Shown here piece after piece: positions 45,574 through 55,674 of a stretch of DNA of 64,000 bases. This stretch comes from Phosphitispora fastidiosa. GTDB lineage: Bacteria > Bacillota > Thermincolia > Thermincolales > UBA2595. Both the position numbers and the translations under genes were made by a program. The stretch is taken from NCBI RefSeq assembly GCF_019008365.1, contig NZ_JAHHUL010000013.1:53153-117152 (forward strand), written 5' to 3'. The notes under the pieces were generated by a model. The model was not told the origin of the DNA, ran no database searches, and worked only from the letters and a program-made list of their open reading frames with translations. Numbering within the stretch: the first letter of the stretch is position 1; each line of letters begins with the position of its first letter.

Positions 45574-46437
45574 GTGGCCATTATTATTGATGAAAACACC
45601 AGGGTCCTGATACAGGGTATTACGGGAAATCAGGGCCGGTTTCATACGGAACAGATGGTGGTATATGGAAGCAGTATTGCAGCCGGAGTGTCACCCGGAA
45701 AGGGGGGGCAGCAAGTCCACGGGATACCTGTTTACAATACTGTTGCCGAGGCCAGGGAAGAAAGCGAAATCACTGCAGCCGTGCTCTTTATTCCGGCTCC
45801 TGCAGTTAAAGATGCGGCATTTGAAAACATGGAAAACGGGGTTAAAACTATAGTTATCATTACCGAGCACGTCCCGGTACATGATGCCATAGATATAATG
45901 GCGTATGCTGCCGATAAGGGTGTTACCGTGGTGGGTCCCAACACCTTTGGATTGATTTCACCGGGTAAGTGTAAAATTGGAATTATGCCAAACCAGATAT
46001 ATAAACCGGGGAAAACAGGGATTGTGGCGCGCAGTGGGACACTCAGCTATGAAATTGCCAACAGCCTGACTGCAGCCGGAATGGGTCAGTCCACCGTTAT
46101 CGGACTAGGAGGAGACCGCATTGTAGGGCTTTCGTTTATTGATGTCCTGGAGCGGTTTGAGGCTGATCCGGAAACAGAAGCAGTTGTGTTGGTTGGGGAA
46201 ATCGGAGGCAATGCTGAAGAAGTCGCTTCAGATTATATCCGCAGGATGACGAAACCGGTGGTTGCTTTTCTGGCAGGAAAGAGCGCACCTCCGGGAAAAA
46301 GGATGGGCCATGCCGGGGCAATTATCGAGCGGGGTATGGGTACATATGACGGCAAAGCGGCTGCCCTAAGCGCTGCCGGGGCTTATGTGGCCCAACTTCC
46401 CTGGGAAGTGCCGGAACTTTTAAAGAAAGCACTGTAA
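45574..46437 (+). CDS. sucD: Succinyl-CoA synthetase, alpha subunit
   Basis: 287 residues from GTG 45574 after GGGGGT, 13 bases past sucC. CoA-binding Rossmann start VLIQGITGNQGRFHTEQM, SPGKGGQQVHGIPVYNTV, GIVARSGTLSYE, and the phosphorylated histidine in GKRMGHAGAIIERGMGTY. Normal length. Confidence 0.95.
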   Translation: MAIIIDENTRVLIQGITGNQGRFHTEQMVVYGSSIAAGVSPGKGGQQVHGIPVYNTVAEAREESEITAAVLFIPAPAVKDAAFENMENGVKTIVIITEHVPVHDAIDIMAYAADKGVTVVGPNTFGLISPGKCKIGIMPNQIYKPGKTGIVARSGTLSYEIANSLTAAGMGQSTVIGLGGDRIVGLSFIDVLERFEADPETEAVVLVGEIGGNAEEVASDYIRRMTKPVVAFLAGKSAPPGKRMGHAGAIIERGMGTYDGKAAALSAAGAYVAQLPWEVPELLKKAL

Positions 46438-46485
46438 CTTAAAGCAAAATAGTCTGAAGCACTATAACCCAAAGGGGGAAACTGT

Positions 46486-48159
46486 ATGGAACAGAAGAAC
46501 AGAGAACTGGCTGCTGCCAAAGAACAATGGGAAAAGAACTTAAGAGAAAAGATTCTGCCAAGGTTTCCGGAACGAAAAGAGCGGTTTTTGACCCATTCAG
46601 AAATCCCGGTGGAAACACTGTATACCCCGTTGGATACCGCGAACACTGACTACTTAGAGGCATTGGGAATGCCTGGAGAATACCCGTATACCAGAGGCGT
46701 GCAGCCCACGATGTACCGGGGGCGTACCTGGACCATGCGCCAGTATGCCGGCTTCGGGACGGCTGAAGAGACTAACCGGCGGTTTAAGTACCTGTTGGAC
46801 CGGGGTCAGATGGGCTTGAGTGTGGCTTTTGACCTGCCGACACAAATCGGTTATGATTCGGACCATCCCCTGTCTTTTGGTGAAGTGGGCAAGGTGGGAG
46901 TGGCCATTGATTCCCTCAGGGATATGGAGAATCTTTTCGAGGGCATACCCTTGGATAAGGTGAGTACATCCATGACCATCAATTCACCAGCAGCGGTTCT
47001 CATGGCTATGTATATTGCAGTCGGCGAGAAGCAGGGCGTAAGCCGGGAACAGCTCTCAGGCACCATCCAGAATGATATTTTGAAAGAGTATATTGCCCGG
47101 GGAACTTATATATATCCGCCGGAGCCGTCAATGAGACTGATAACAGATACATTTGCCTATTGTTCAGCAAATCTTCCCAACTGGAACAGCATCAGTATCA
47201 GTGGTTATCACATCAGGGAGGCAGGTTCCACTGCTGTTCAGGAGATGGCCTTTACCATTGCCAATGGAATTGCTTACGTTGAAGCTGCTATTAAGGCAGG
47301 TTTAGATATCGATGAATTTGCTCCCAGGCTGTCATTTTTCTTTAATGCCCATTTGAATTTCTTTGAGGAAATTGCCAAATTCCGGGCAGCCCGCCGTATC
47401 TGGGCCAGGATAATGAAAGATCGTTTTGGGGCTAAAAACCCCAAGTCACTGATGCTGAGGTTTCATACCCAGACTGCCGGGTGTACGCTGACAGCGCAGC
47501 AGCCTGATGTCAATATAATCAGGGTGGCCTATCAGGCGCTGAGTGCAGTCCTTGGTGGCACCCAGTCACTGCATACCAATTCGCGGGATGAGGCCCTGGC
47601 CCTGCCTTCTGAGGATTCAGTCCTGATAGCGCTCCGGACCCAGCAGGTAATTGCATATGAAACCGGGGTCACAGACACTGTGGACCCCCTGGGCGGGTCC
47701 TACTTTGTAGAAGACCTGACCAATCGGGTGGAAAAAGCCGCCATGGATTATATCAACAGGATAGAAGCCATAGGCGGCGCTGTCAGGGCCATTGAAGAAG
47801 GGTTTCAGCAGATGGAAATCATGGACAGCGCTTACAAGTATCAATTGGAAATTGAATCAGCAGAACGGGTTGTCATCGGTGTCAACAGGTTTCAGATAGA
47901 AGAAAGGTCTCCCCAAGATTTGCTCAGGGTAGACCCGGTCCTGGAAGAAAACCAGCGCCGGAAACTCAGTCAGTTGAAACAGGAGAGAGATCCTCTGGCA
48001 GTTTCCGGATCCCTGGACAGGTTGAAGAAAGCCGCCGCAGGCTCTGAGAATCTGATGCTTCCCATTCTGGAAGCCGTCAGGGCATATGCCACCCTTGGGG
48101 AAATATGTGATGTACTTAGGGACGTTTTTGGTGAGTATCAGCAAAAGGCCATATTCTGA
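46486..48159 (+). CDS. Methylmalonyl-CoA mutase, catalytic (large) subunit
   Basis: 557 residues: the substrate-binding TIM barrel of the B12 mutase without the cobalamin domain, which is a separate gene downstream. Signatures: [94 protein letters not shown]-type differences distinguish relatives; YxGxGTAE-like [11 protein letters not shown] and RTHSQT-like RFHTQT are usual for methylmalonyl-CoA. Converts (R)-methylmalonyl-CoA to succinyl-CoA, reversibly. Confidence 0.94.
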   Translation: MEQKNRELAAAKEQWEKNLREKILPRFPERKERFLTHSEIPVETLYTPLDTANTDYLEALGMPGEYPYTRGVQPTMYRGRTWTMRQYAGFGTAEETNRRFKYLLDRGQMGLSVAFDLPTQIGYDSDHPLSFGEVGKVGVAIDSLRDMENLFEGIPLDKVSTSMTINSPAAVLMAMYIAVGEKQGVSREQLSGTIQNDILKEYIARGTYIYPPEPSMRLITDTFAYCSANLPNWNSISISGYHIREAGSTAVQEMAFTIANGIAYVEAAIKAGLDIDEFAPRLSFFFNAHLNFFEEIAKFRAARRIWARIMKDRFGAKNPKSLMLRFHTQTAGCTLTAQQPDVNIIRVAYQALSAVLGGTQSLHTNSRDEALALPSEDSVLIALRTQQVIAYETGVTDTVDPLGGSYFVEDLTNRVEKAAMDYINRIEAIGGAVRAIEEGFQQMEIMDSAYKYQLEIESAERVVIGVNRFQIEERSPQDLLRVDPVLEENQRRKLSQLKQERDPLAVSGSLDRLKKAAAGSENLMLPILEAVRAYATLGEICDVLRDVFGEYQQKAIF

Positions 48160-48207
48160 CAAGGGATTATTAGTGCAGAGGGCCATTTAGACAAAGGAGG
48201 AAGAGCT

Positions 48208-48618
48208 ATGATAAACCCTGTTCGGATACTGGTAGCAAAACCCGGCCTGGACGGGCATGACCGCGGTGCCAAGGTAATCGCCCAGGGCTTTCGGAATGCC
48301 GGCATGGAAGTGATTTATACCGGTCTGAGACAGACACCGGAACAAATAGTACAGACGGCAATACAGGAGGATGTTCAGGTAATCGCCTTAAGCTGTCTTT
48401 CGGGAGCACACCGTTATCTGTTTCCTAAAGTAATGCAGCTCCTAAAAAGCGAAGGGGTTGATGATATTATTGTCCTAGGCGGCGGAGTAATTCCTGAAGA
48501 GGATATTACAGCCCTGAAGGACGTGGGAATCAGAGAGGTCTTCACATCGGGCACACCGATAAAAGCAATGCTTGATTTTATCAATGAAAACACCGGGCCC
48601 GCGGGAGGTGTGTTATGA
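48208..48618 (+). CDS. Methylmalonyl-CoA mutase, cobalamin-binding (small) subunit
   Basis: 136 residues with the base-off B12 signature DGHDRGAKVI (DxHxxG), SCLSGAHRY (SxL) and VLGGGVIP (GG). The two-gene split of catalytic and B12 domains is common in Firmicutes and archaea. GGAGGAAG precedes ATG 48208. It overlaps the epimerase start by four bases. Confidence 0.94.
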   Translation: MINPVRILVAKPGLDGHDRGAKVIAQGFRNAGMEVIYTGLRQTPEQIVQTAIQEDVQVIALSCLSGAHRYLFPKVMQLLKSEGVDDIIVLGGGVIPEEDITALKDVGIREVFTSGTPIKAMLDFINENTGPAGGVL

Positions 48619-49040
48619 TCACCCTGATTGACCATATTGGGATCGCGGTGCGGAGTATTGATACTGCCAGGGAGCTTTTTGAAGATATATTAGGCTTGAA
48701 GATAACAGATACAGAGGTTGTTGAGGAACAAAAGGTGAAGGTGGCCTTTATTCCGGTGGGTGACAGTGAACTGGAACTGCTGGAAGCAACCAGCCCAGAT
48801 GGACCTATAGCAAGGTTCATTGACCAACAGGGTGAAGGAATACAGCATATTGCTTTCAGGGTTGAGGATATTGATGCAGCGCTGAGGACACTGAAGTCCA
48901 AAAAAGTCCGCCTTATTGATGAAACGCCGCGCAGAGGCGCCGGCGGAGCCAGGATCGCATTTCTTCATCCAAAGGCAGCCAATGGGACTCTAATAGAACT
49001 TTGTGAACGCGGGGGTGCACCTGATGACAACAGAGGATAA
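48615..49040 (+). CDS. mce: Methylmalonyl-CoA epimerase
   Basis: 141 residues of the vicinal oxygen chelate fold: [19 protein letters not shown], metal His/Glu in [12 protein letters not shown] and [10 protein letters not shown]. Interconverts (S)- and (R)-methylmalonyl-CoA between carboxylation and mutase steps. The stop overlaps the start region of the next gene. Confidence 0.94.
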   Translation: MITLIDHIGIAVRSIDTARELFEDILGLKITDTEVVEEQKVKVAFIPVGDSELELLEATSPDGPIARFIDQQGEGIQHIAFRVEDIDAALRTLKSKKVRLIDETPRRGAGGARIAFLHPKAANGTLIELCERGGAPDDNRG

Positions 49041-50568
49041 ATTAGCCCAGCTTGAGGTCCGCCGCGAGAAAGTTAAAGCCGGCGGAGGTGAGCGCAGGAT
49101 ACAGCGCCAGCATATGGCCGGCAAGCTCACTGCCAGGGAAAGAATTCAACGGTTACTTGACCCCGGAACATTTGTGGAACTTGATATGTTTGTTCAGGGA
49201 CCCGCTCCCGATTTTGCCAAAGAGGGTGATGAACAGCTTGGCGAGGGTGTGGTTACCGGTTACGGGATGATTAACGGGCGCTTGGTTTATCTGTTTTCTC
49301 AGGACTTTACCACTTATGGCGGGGCTTTGGGAAAAAAGCATGCCACAAAAATATGTAAGGTAATGGACCTGGCCGTCAAGGTAGGGGCTCCGTTTATCGG
49401 GCTTAATGATTCCGGAGGTGCCCGGATACAGGAAGGGGTATCTGCACTGAGCGCTTATGGTGAAATATTTTACCGGAACACCCTGGCATCAGGCGTAATT
49501 CCTCAGATATCAGTCATTATGGGGCCTTGTGCCGGAGGTGCGGTTTATTCCCCGGCAATTACGGACTTCGTCTTCATGGTAGCAAACACCAGCCAGATGT
49601 TTATTACCGGTCCTCAGGTCATTAAGGCTGTAACGGGTGAGGATGTATCCACAGAGGAACTGGGCGGGGCTATGACCCATAACCAGACCAGCGGGGTGGC
49701 CAGTTTTGTTTCTCAGGATGAGGATGAATGCCTGGATATGATCAGGCATCTGCTGGAGTTCATCCCCCAAAACAACCTCAGTGACCCACCACGGGTTGAA
49801 CCGCATGAACCCCTGTTTGACAGGGAGATTGACTCCATAGTCCCGGAAAGTCCCAATAAGCAGTATGATGTCAGGGATGTCATTCGTGCAGTTGCAGATA
49901 ACAGCGAACTGTTTGAGGTACACCGCTATTTTGCGGAAAATGTAGTCACCGGGCTAGCCCGGATTGACGGCCGTTCAGTGGGAATCGTTGCAAACCAACC
50001 GCGGGTACTGGCGGGATGCCTTGATATCAATGGGTCTGATAAGATTGCCCGGTTTGTCAGGTTTTGTGACTCTTTCAATATCCCCCTGGTTACATTTGTG
50101 GATGTCCCCGGCTTCCTGCCCGGAACCGGACAGGAATACGGGGGGATCATCCGGCATGGAGCCAAAATACTGTATGCCTACTCCGAGGCTACGGTACCCA
50201 AGATAAGCATTATCCTCAGAAAGGCTTACGGCGGGGCCTATGTAGCTATGTGCAGCCGGTCCATCGGAGCCGATATTGCCCTTTCCTGGCCGAATGCGGA
50301 AATTGCCGTTATGGGACCCGAAGGGGCTGCCAACATCATCTTCCGCGAGGATATCAACAATGCTGAAAAACCGGAGGAAGTGAGGGCACAGAAAATAACT
50401 GAGTACCGGGAGAAATTTGCTAATCCGTATATTGCCTGTTCCCAGGGAATGGTGGATGATGTCATTGACCCCCGGGATACCCGGAACAGGTTAATTAACA
50501 GCCTTAATATGCTGGTAAATAAGCGTGAATCAAGACCGGGTAAGAAACACGGCAATATTCCGTTGTAA
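49024..50568 (+). CDS. mmdA: Propionyl-CoA/methylmalonyl-CoA carboxyltransferase subunit
   Basis: 514 residues from ATG 49024 after GGGGGTG, overlapping the epimerase gene by 17 bp. Two crotonase-like halves: [71 protein letters not shown]. Moves carboxyl between biotin and propionyl-CoA. The membrane beta subunit of a sodium-pumping decarboxylase is absent from the operon; a biotin carboxylase follows instead. Confidence 0.93.
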   Translation: MTTEDKLAQLEVRREKVKAGGGERRIQRQHMAGKLTARERIQRLLDPGTFVELDMFVQGPAPDFAKEGDEQLGEGVVTGYGMINGRLVYLFSQDFTTYGGALGKKHATKICKVMDLAVKVGAPFIGLNDSGGARIQEGVSALSAYGEIFYRNTLASGVIPQISVIMGPCAGGAVYSPAITDFVFMVANTSQMFITGPQVIKAVTGEDVSTEELGGAMTHNQTSGVASFVSQDEDECLDMIRHLLEFIPQNNLSDPPRVEPHEPLFDREIDSIVPESPNKQYDVRDVIRAVADNSELFEVHRYFAENVVTGLARIDGRSVGIVANQPRVLAGCLDINGSDKIARFVRFCDSFNIPLVTFVDVPGFLPGTGQEYGGIIRHGAKILYAYSEATVPKISIILRKAYGGAYVAMCSRSIGADIALSWPNAEIAVMGPEGAANIIFREDINNAEKPEEVRAQKITEYREKFANPYIACSQGMVDDVIDPRDTRNRLINSLNMLVNKRESRPGKKHGNIPL

Positions 50569-50580
50569 AGGGGGGAAGTC

Positions 50581-52185
50581 ATGTTCAGGAAGGTGCTTAT
50601 AGCTAACCGGGGCGAGATTGCCGTACGGATAATCAGAGCCTGTCAGGAAATGAATATCAGGACAGTTGCCGTACATTCCGAGGTAGATAAAGATTCCCTT
50701 CATGTTGAGATTGCTGAGGAAGCTTATGATATTGGCTCTCCCAAGGGATACCTGAATCAGGAGACAATTATTGAAGTTGCCAGGGAGGCGAATGCTGACG
50801 CAATTCATCCGGGATACGGGTTCCTGTCGGAAAATCCGGATTTTGCCCGGAGATGCCAGGAAAGCGGCATCACCTTTATCGGTCCTTCTCCTGAAGCAAT
50901 TAAATCGATGGGAGATAAGGCTGTCGCCCGGGATACCATGCTGCGGGCAGAAGTACCCGTTGTCCCTGGTTCTGACGGCCCCATCAACAAAGACAGGGAG
51001 GCTGTCCGGGTCGCAGACAAAATTGGTTATCCGGTACTGGTTAAGGCGGCAGCGGGCGGTGGGGGACGCGGCATGCGGGTTGCCCACAGCAGGAAAGAAA
51101 TCCTTGATGCGGTAAAAAGCGCCCGCTCAGAATCACTCTCGTGTTTTGGGTCCTCCGAAGTATATATTGAGAAGTATCTCGATGACTGCCGCCATATAGA
51201 GTTCCAGATACTTGCCGATAGCAGCGGAAATGTGGTCCATCTGGGAGAACGGGACTGTTCCGTGCAGCGGCGGAACCAGAAACTGATAGAAGAAGCCCCT
51301 GCCGGTATTCTATCAGTAGAAAAAAGGGAGCAGATGGGTGAGGTTGCGATTATGGCGGCCAGGGCTGTAGACTATGTTGGCGCAGGTACGGTAGAATTTC
51401 TTTATACCACTGAAGGCAAATTTTATTTTATGGAAATGAATACCCGGGTTCAGGTAGAACACCCGGTTACCGAATTGATCACGGGAGTTGATATTGTAAA
51501 GGAACAGATCCGTGTTGCTGCAGGTGAACCGCTCAGCTTCAGTCAGGACGATGTTATTATCAGAGGCCATGCCATAGAATGCAGGATAAATGCCGAAGAC
51601 CCGGAACAGAACTTTATGCCGGGGCCGGGACAGGTTGCTTATTACCGTCCCCCGGGCGGGTTTGGCGTAAGGTGTGATAGTGCGGTATATTCGGGTTATC
51701 ACATATCTCCTTATTATGATTCCATGATTGGAAAGCTGATAGTATGGGGAAAGGACCGGGATGAAGCTATTATCAGGATGAGAAGGGCTCTTAAGGAGTT
51801 TATCATCGAGGGAGTGCCCACTACCATACCCTTTCACCTGCTGGTGCTGGATCACGAAATATTTTTGAATGGAGCAGCCTACACCAATTTTGTCAGAAAA
51901 CATATTGAAGAAGTTTCCTGTGAAGAGGGGCAGAATCATATAGTCAGTTTGTCCCAAATAAGAGAGGCCCTCCTGCAGAAGCGCGCTGCCAGGCCGGTGG
52001 CTTCACCGGGCCAGGAAACCGTGGCTGTGTTGGGAGCGGCAGTAGCAGTTTATGGAAACAGTCAGGGGCAGAACCTGGCCATTACAGACATTCAGCCGGA
52101 GCGGCAGATTACGGCAGATGATTTTACTCCCTGGAGATTAATGGGGATCAACAAGCTTATGATTGACCGGTGGTCAATAAGATAG
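50581..52185 (+). CDS. Biotin carboxylase subunit with C-terminal extension
   Basis: 534 residues. Residues 1-445 are a standard ATP-grasp biotin carboxylase: FRKVLIANRGEIAVRIIRAC, KAAAGGGGRGMRVA, FMEMNTRVQVEHPVTE, ECRINAEDP. About 80 extra residues follow, ending TADDFTPWRLMGINKLMIDR, which resembles the end of OadG-like small subunits of sodium-pumping decarboxylases. It would carboxylate the biotin carrier with ATP and bicarbonate. The tail may dock the carrier or carboxyltransferase (inference). Confidence 0.9.
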   Translation: MFRKVLIANRGEIAVRIIRACQEMNIRTVAVHSEVDKDSLHVEIAEEAYDIGSPKGYLNQETIIEVAREANADAIHPGYGFLSENPDFARRCQESGITFIGPSPEAIKSMGDKAVARDTMLRAEVPVVPGSDGPINKDREAVRVADKIGYPVLVKAAAGGGGRGMRVAHSRKEILDAVKSARSESLSCFGSSEVYIEKYLDDCRHIEFQILADSSGNVVHLGERDCSVQRRNQKLIEEAPAGILSVEKREQMGEVAIMAARAVDYVGAGTVEFLYTTEGKFYFMEMNTRVQVEHPVTELITGVDIVKEQIRVAAGEPLSFSQDDVIIRGHAIECRINAEDPEQNFMPGPGQVAYYRPPGGFGVRCDSAVYSGYHISPYYDSMIGKLIVWGKDRDEAIIRMRRALKEFIIEGVPTTIPFHLLVLDHEIFLNGAAYTNFVRKHIEEVSCEEGQNHIVSLSQIREALLQKRAARPVASPGQETVAVLGAAVAVYGNSQGQNLAITDIQPERQITADDFTPWRLMGINKLMIDRWSIR

Positions 52186-52197
52186 AGGGGGGTAATC

Positions 52198-52596
52198 ATG
52201 AAGAAAAAACTGAAAATAACCATCAACAACCAAAGTTACTTGGTTACCGTGGAAGAAGTAAGGGAATCTGCACTGCAGGCTGTGGAGCCACAGGGAGTAG
52301 TTGGCAGACCGGTTGCTTCACGTCCTTCGATAAGACCGCTGCCATCCAAACCAGTCTTGGTTGATGCTTCCAGAAATGAGGCGGGGACCGGGGTGGTTTC
52401 TCCAATGCCGGGTGTTATTTTGAACGTAAAAGTTCAAGAGGGTGACTCCGTAAAGCAGGGAGATGTTGTGGTAGTTCTTGAGGCTATGAAAATGGAGAAC
52501 GAAATAACTGCCAAAAAAGGGGGTGTTGTCGGGGAAGTGCTGGTTAAGGAAGGCCAAACCGTATCAGCAGGAGAAGTGATAATGGTTATTGACTAA
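52198..52596 (+). CDS. Biotin carboxyl carrier protein
   Basis: 132 residues: N-terminal strand-rich part (LKITINNQSYLVTVEEV), a Pro/Ala/Ser linker, and a biotinyl domain with VLEAMKMENEI, biotinylated at the central lysine of AMKM. Completes the three-part propionyl-CoA carboxylase with the two genes upstream. Confidence 0.94.
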   Translation: MKKKLKITINNQSYLVTVEEVRESALQAVEPQGVVGRPVASRPSIRPLPSKPVLVDASRNEAGTGVVSPMPGVILNVKVQEGDSVKQGDVVVVLEAMKMENEITAKKGGVVGEVLVKEGQTVSAGEVIMVID

Positions 52597-52673
52597 TTAA
52601 AATAATTGTTGTACGCTCGTTGCGGGGGGAGAGTTACGGACACATTTACCAAAACATGTAGGAGGTATCTTGA

Positions 52674-54629
52674 ATGGGAGACAATTTTGAGGGTTTGAAG
52701 ACAGTGGGAACCGGTCTAATCCCGCCGCACGTGAGAGCTTTTATGAAATGGGCTGAGGAGGACCCGGAGGGGTTCTGGGAGAATGCAGCAGTTAAAGCTG
52801 CAAATGATATCCACTGGTTTAAGAAATGGGATAAGGTGTTTACTTGGGACTACCCGACATTCAGGTGGTTCGAAGGCGGGCTTACCAACATCAGCTACAA
52901 CTGCCTGGATTATAATATCGAGAGAGGGCGTGCCGGCCGGGCGGCTCTGGTAGCTGAATCGGGTGAAACCAGTGAGGCTAATACGGTAACGTATGCTGAG
53001 CTCCTCTATAGGGTACAAAAAATTGCCGCAGCCCTGCGCGGTATGGGGGCAAAAAAAGGCGACCGGATAGTTGTCTACATGCCCACCAGCATAGATTCCA
53101 TCGCAACAATGCTGGCTTGTGCCCGGATAGGAGCAATCCATGTGGTGATATTCGCCGGTTTTTCCGCCGGAGCGGTAGCTGACCGGGTCAATATCTCCGG
53201 TGCCCAGTACGTAATTCTGCAGGATCAGAATTTGCGTCGGGGCAAACCGGTAAACCTGAAGAAAATTGTTGATGATGGGCTTGACAGGTGCCCCCCGGAC
53301 CAAATTAAAAAAGTGGTGGTGCTTAAAAAAGGCGCCAACCCTGAGATGAAAGACGGCCGGGACATTTTCTGGGATGATTTTTTAGCCGGTGGCGAGGGCC
53401 AGAGTTCTGCAGTGGAACTTATGGAATCAAATGAACCTCTGTTCATGCTGCCTACCTCGGGAACCACGGCCAAGCCGAAAGTAACTGTGCAAAAACACGG
53501 TGGCTACCAGATATATGTATACAATATGGCCAAGTGGATTTATGGTCTCGACGAAACCGATATCTGGTTCTGTACTTCAGATATTGGATGGATTGTAGGG
53601 CACAGCTATAATGTATACGGCCCGCTGCTTCATGGCTGTACATCGGTGATCTATGAAGGAACCCCCGATTACCCGCGAAAAGATATGTGGTGGGCCATTG
53701 CGGAGAAATATAAAGCCACTGCATTATGGTTATCCCCTACCGGTGTACGCGGTCTGATGAGACTGGGCCTGGACCAGGCAAAAAGTCACGATTTAAGCAC
53801 AGTCAAACGCATATTCTGTGCCGGCGAGGTGCTGAACCCGCCGGCCTGGAAGTGGCTGCAAGAGGAAGTGTTTGAAAACCGTATTCCGGTTATAGACCAT
53901 ATGTGGCAGACCGAGACCTCGGGTCCGATTTTTGCCAATCCCTACGGACTGGGAATGATACCTATCAAGCCTGGTTCTGCAGGTATCCCGGTTCCCGGTG
54001 TGGTAATGGAGATCGTAGATGACAAGACCGGTGAAAAGACACCAATTGGAGATAAGGGCGCCATGCTGATAAAAAGACCATTCCCCGGCCTGGTGTCAAC
54101 GCTGTGGGGAGATCCGGAAACATATTTGACTTCATATTGGGAGAAATACCCGGCCACAAAGGGAGCCTACTATTGCGGTGATGCAGCTACAATGGATGAA
54201 GACGGTTATATCTGGTTTGCCGGCCGTTCTGATGAAGTAATGAAAATTGCTGCCCACCGGATTGGCACAATTGAGGTGGAAAATGCCCTGATATCCCATG
54301 AGGCTGTAGCAGAAAGTGGCGTTTCCGGAGTCCCTGATGAATTGCGCGGTGAGGTAGCCTGTGCATTTGTTGTCCTCAAAGCCGGCTATGAGCCCTCTAA
54401 AGAACTTACACAAGAACTGATTACCCATGTTCGCAATACCATGGGTCCAATAGTGGTAATGCGGGACATCCAGTTTGTTAAAATACTGCCCAAGACCCGC
54501 AGTGGTAAAATCATGCGCCGGGTTATGCGTACTCTCTGGTCGAATGCCGAACTGGGTGATCTGTCAACTATTGAGGAGGAAGCTTCGGTTAGTGAAATTA
54601 AGGAAGCTATCCAAAAGATGCGCGGCTAA
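52674..54629 (+). CDS. AMP-forming acetyl/propionyl-CoA synthetase
   Basis: 651 residues, normal for Acs/PrpE. Signatures: adenylation loop LPTSGTTAKPKVTVQKHGG, WQTETSGPIF, GRSDEVMKIAAHRIGTIEVE, and the acetylatable lysine in KTRSGKIMRR. Context favours propionate as substrate, although acetate activation cannot be excluded. ATG 52674 follows GTAGGAGGT. Confidence 0.9.
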   Translation: MGDNFEGLKTVGTGLIPPHVRAFMKWAEEDPEGFWENAAVKAANDIHWFKKWDKVFTWDYPTFRWFEGGLTNISYNCLDYNIERGRAGRAALVAESGETSEANTVTYAELLYRVQKIAAALRGMGAKKGDRIVVYMPTSIDSIATMLACARIGAIHVVIFAGFSAGAVADRVNISGAQYVILQDQNLRRGKPVNLKKIVDDGLDRCPPDQIKKVVVLKKGANPEMKDGRDIFWDDFLAGGEGQSSAVELMESNEPLFMLPTSGTTAKPKVTVQKHGGYQIYVYNMAKWIYGLDETDIWFCTSDIGWIVGHSYNVYGPLLHGCTSVIYEGTPDYPRKDMWWAIAEKYKATALWLSPTGVRGLMRLGLDQAKSHDLSTVKRIFCAGEVLNPPAWKWLQEEVFENRIPVIDHMWQTETSGPIFANPYGLGMIPIKPGSAGIPVPGVVMEIVDDKTGEKTPIGDKGAMLIKRPFPGLVSTLWGDPETYLTSYWEKYPATKGAYYCGDAATMDEDGYIWFAGRSDEVMKIAAHRIGTIEVENALISHEAVAESGVSGVPDELRGEVACAFVVLKAGYEPSKELTQELITHVRNTMGPIVVMRDIQFVKILPKTRSGKIMRRVMRTLWSNAELGDLSTIEEEASVSEIKEAIQKMRG

Positions 54630-54669
54630 GCTTCGCTGCATAATTAACCGGTGAAATGCAGGTGGTATT

Positions 54670-55659
54670 ATGGAAGAAATGCTGAAAAAGGTGATTTCCG
54701 GAGACCGGAGAACGGTAGCGCGAGCTATTACTATGGTTGAAAACAGGGACCCCCGGAGATATAAAATGCTGGCAGGACTGCGGTCACGGGTTTCCCATGC
54801 TTTAGTTGTCGGCATCACCGGTCCTCCTGGCGCAGGCAAGAGCGCCCTGGCAGACCGGCTAATTACTGAGTACCGCCGGAAGGGGCTGACTGTGGGCATA
54901 ATCGCAGTTGACCCCAGCAGTCCCTTTACCGGTGGCGCCCTTCTGGGGGACCGTATCCGGATGCAGCAGCATGCTACAGACAGTGGTGTCTTTATCCGCA
55001 GCATGGGCACCAGGGGCAGTCTTGGAGGACTGTCCCTGGCAACCGGGGAAGCGGCACAGATTTTGGCTGCCAGCGGTAAAGATATCATATTGATAGAAAC
55101 TGTTGGAGTTGGGCAGTCTGAGATGGAAATAATGAAGATTGCAGATACCACCATAGTTGTACTTACACCCGGAGGGGGTGACAGTATCCAGACCATCAAG
55201 GCTGGGATAATGGAGATTGCCGATGTATTTGCCTTAAACAAGGCCGACCTGCCCGGGGCCAGGCGTATGGCCAGAGAGGTCAGGATAATGGTTGAAACAA
55301 ACTGTCACGGAGCCCCCTGGTGTCCTCCGGTGGTTGAGACGGTAACAATCAATGGACAGGGGGTCAGTGAGCTGGCTCAGGCTGTAAAAAACCATTGCCA
55401 ATACCTGTCTGAGAGCGGAAAACTGGAGGAGAAACGGCAGCAGCGTGTCCTGGATGAACTTTCGGAGACAATAATCTCCTTGTTTGGCGAGTGGTTAGGA
55501 CGGCAGGGACAACAACAAGGACTGCTCACAAACGCGGCCCACCGGGTTGCCTCTGGGCAGGCTGACCCTTATGGGGCAGCCGTGGCGATGCTCCAGGGGA
55601 TATTTGCCGGAGGGTTCAAGGAAGAGATATATTCCTTTGGCTGCCAGGATGTGTTATAA
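54670..55659 (+). CDS. meaB: MeaB, GTPase chaperone of methylmalonyl-CoA mutase
   Basis: 329 residues. G1 GITGPPGAGKSALADRL, GGALLGDRIRMQQHA, G3-type ETVGVGQSEMEI, G4 NKAD. It gates delivery of adenosylcobalamin and protects the mutase; always found with it. ATG 54670 follows GGTGG. Complete. Confidence 0.95.
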   Translation: MEEMLKKVISGDRRTVARAITMVENRDPRRYKMLAGLRSRVSHALVVGITGPPGAGKSALADRLITEYRRKGLTVGIIAVDPSSPFTGGALLGDRIRMQQHATDSGVFIRSMGTRGSLGGLSLATGEAAQILAASGKDIILIETVGVGQSEMEIMKIADTTIVVLTPGGGDSIQTIKAGIMEIADVFALNKADLPGARRMAREVRIMVETNCHGAPWCPPVVETVTINGQGVSELAQAVKNHCQYLSESGKLEEKRQQRVLDELSETIISLFGEWLGRQGQQQGLLTNAAHRVASGQADPYGAAVAMLQGIFAGGFKEEIYSFGCQDVL

Positions 55660-55674
55660 AATTGGAGAGGGGGG

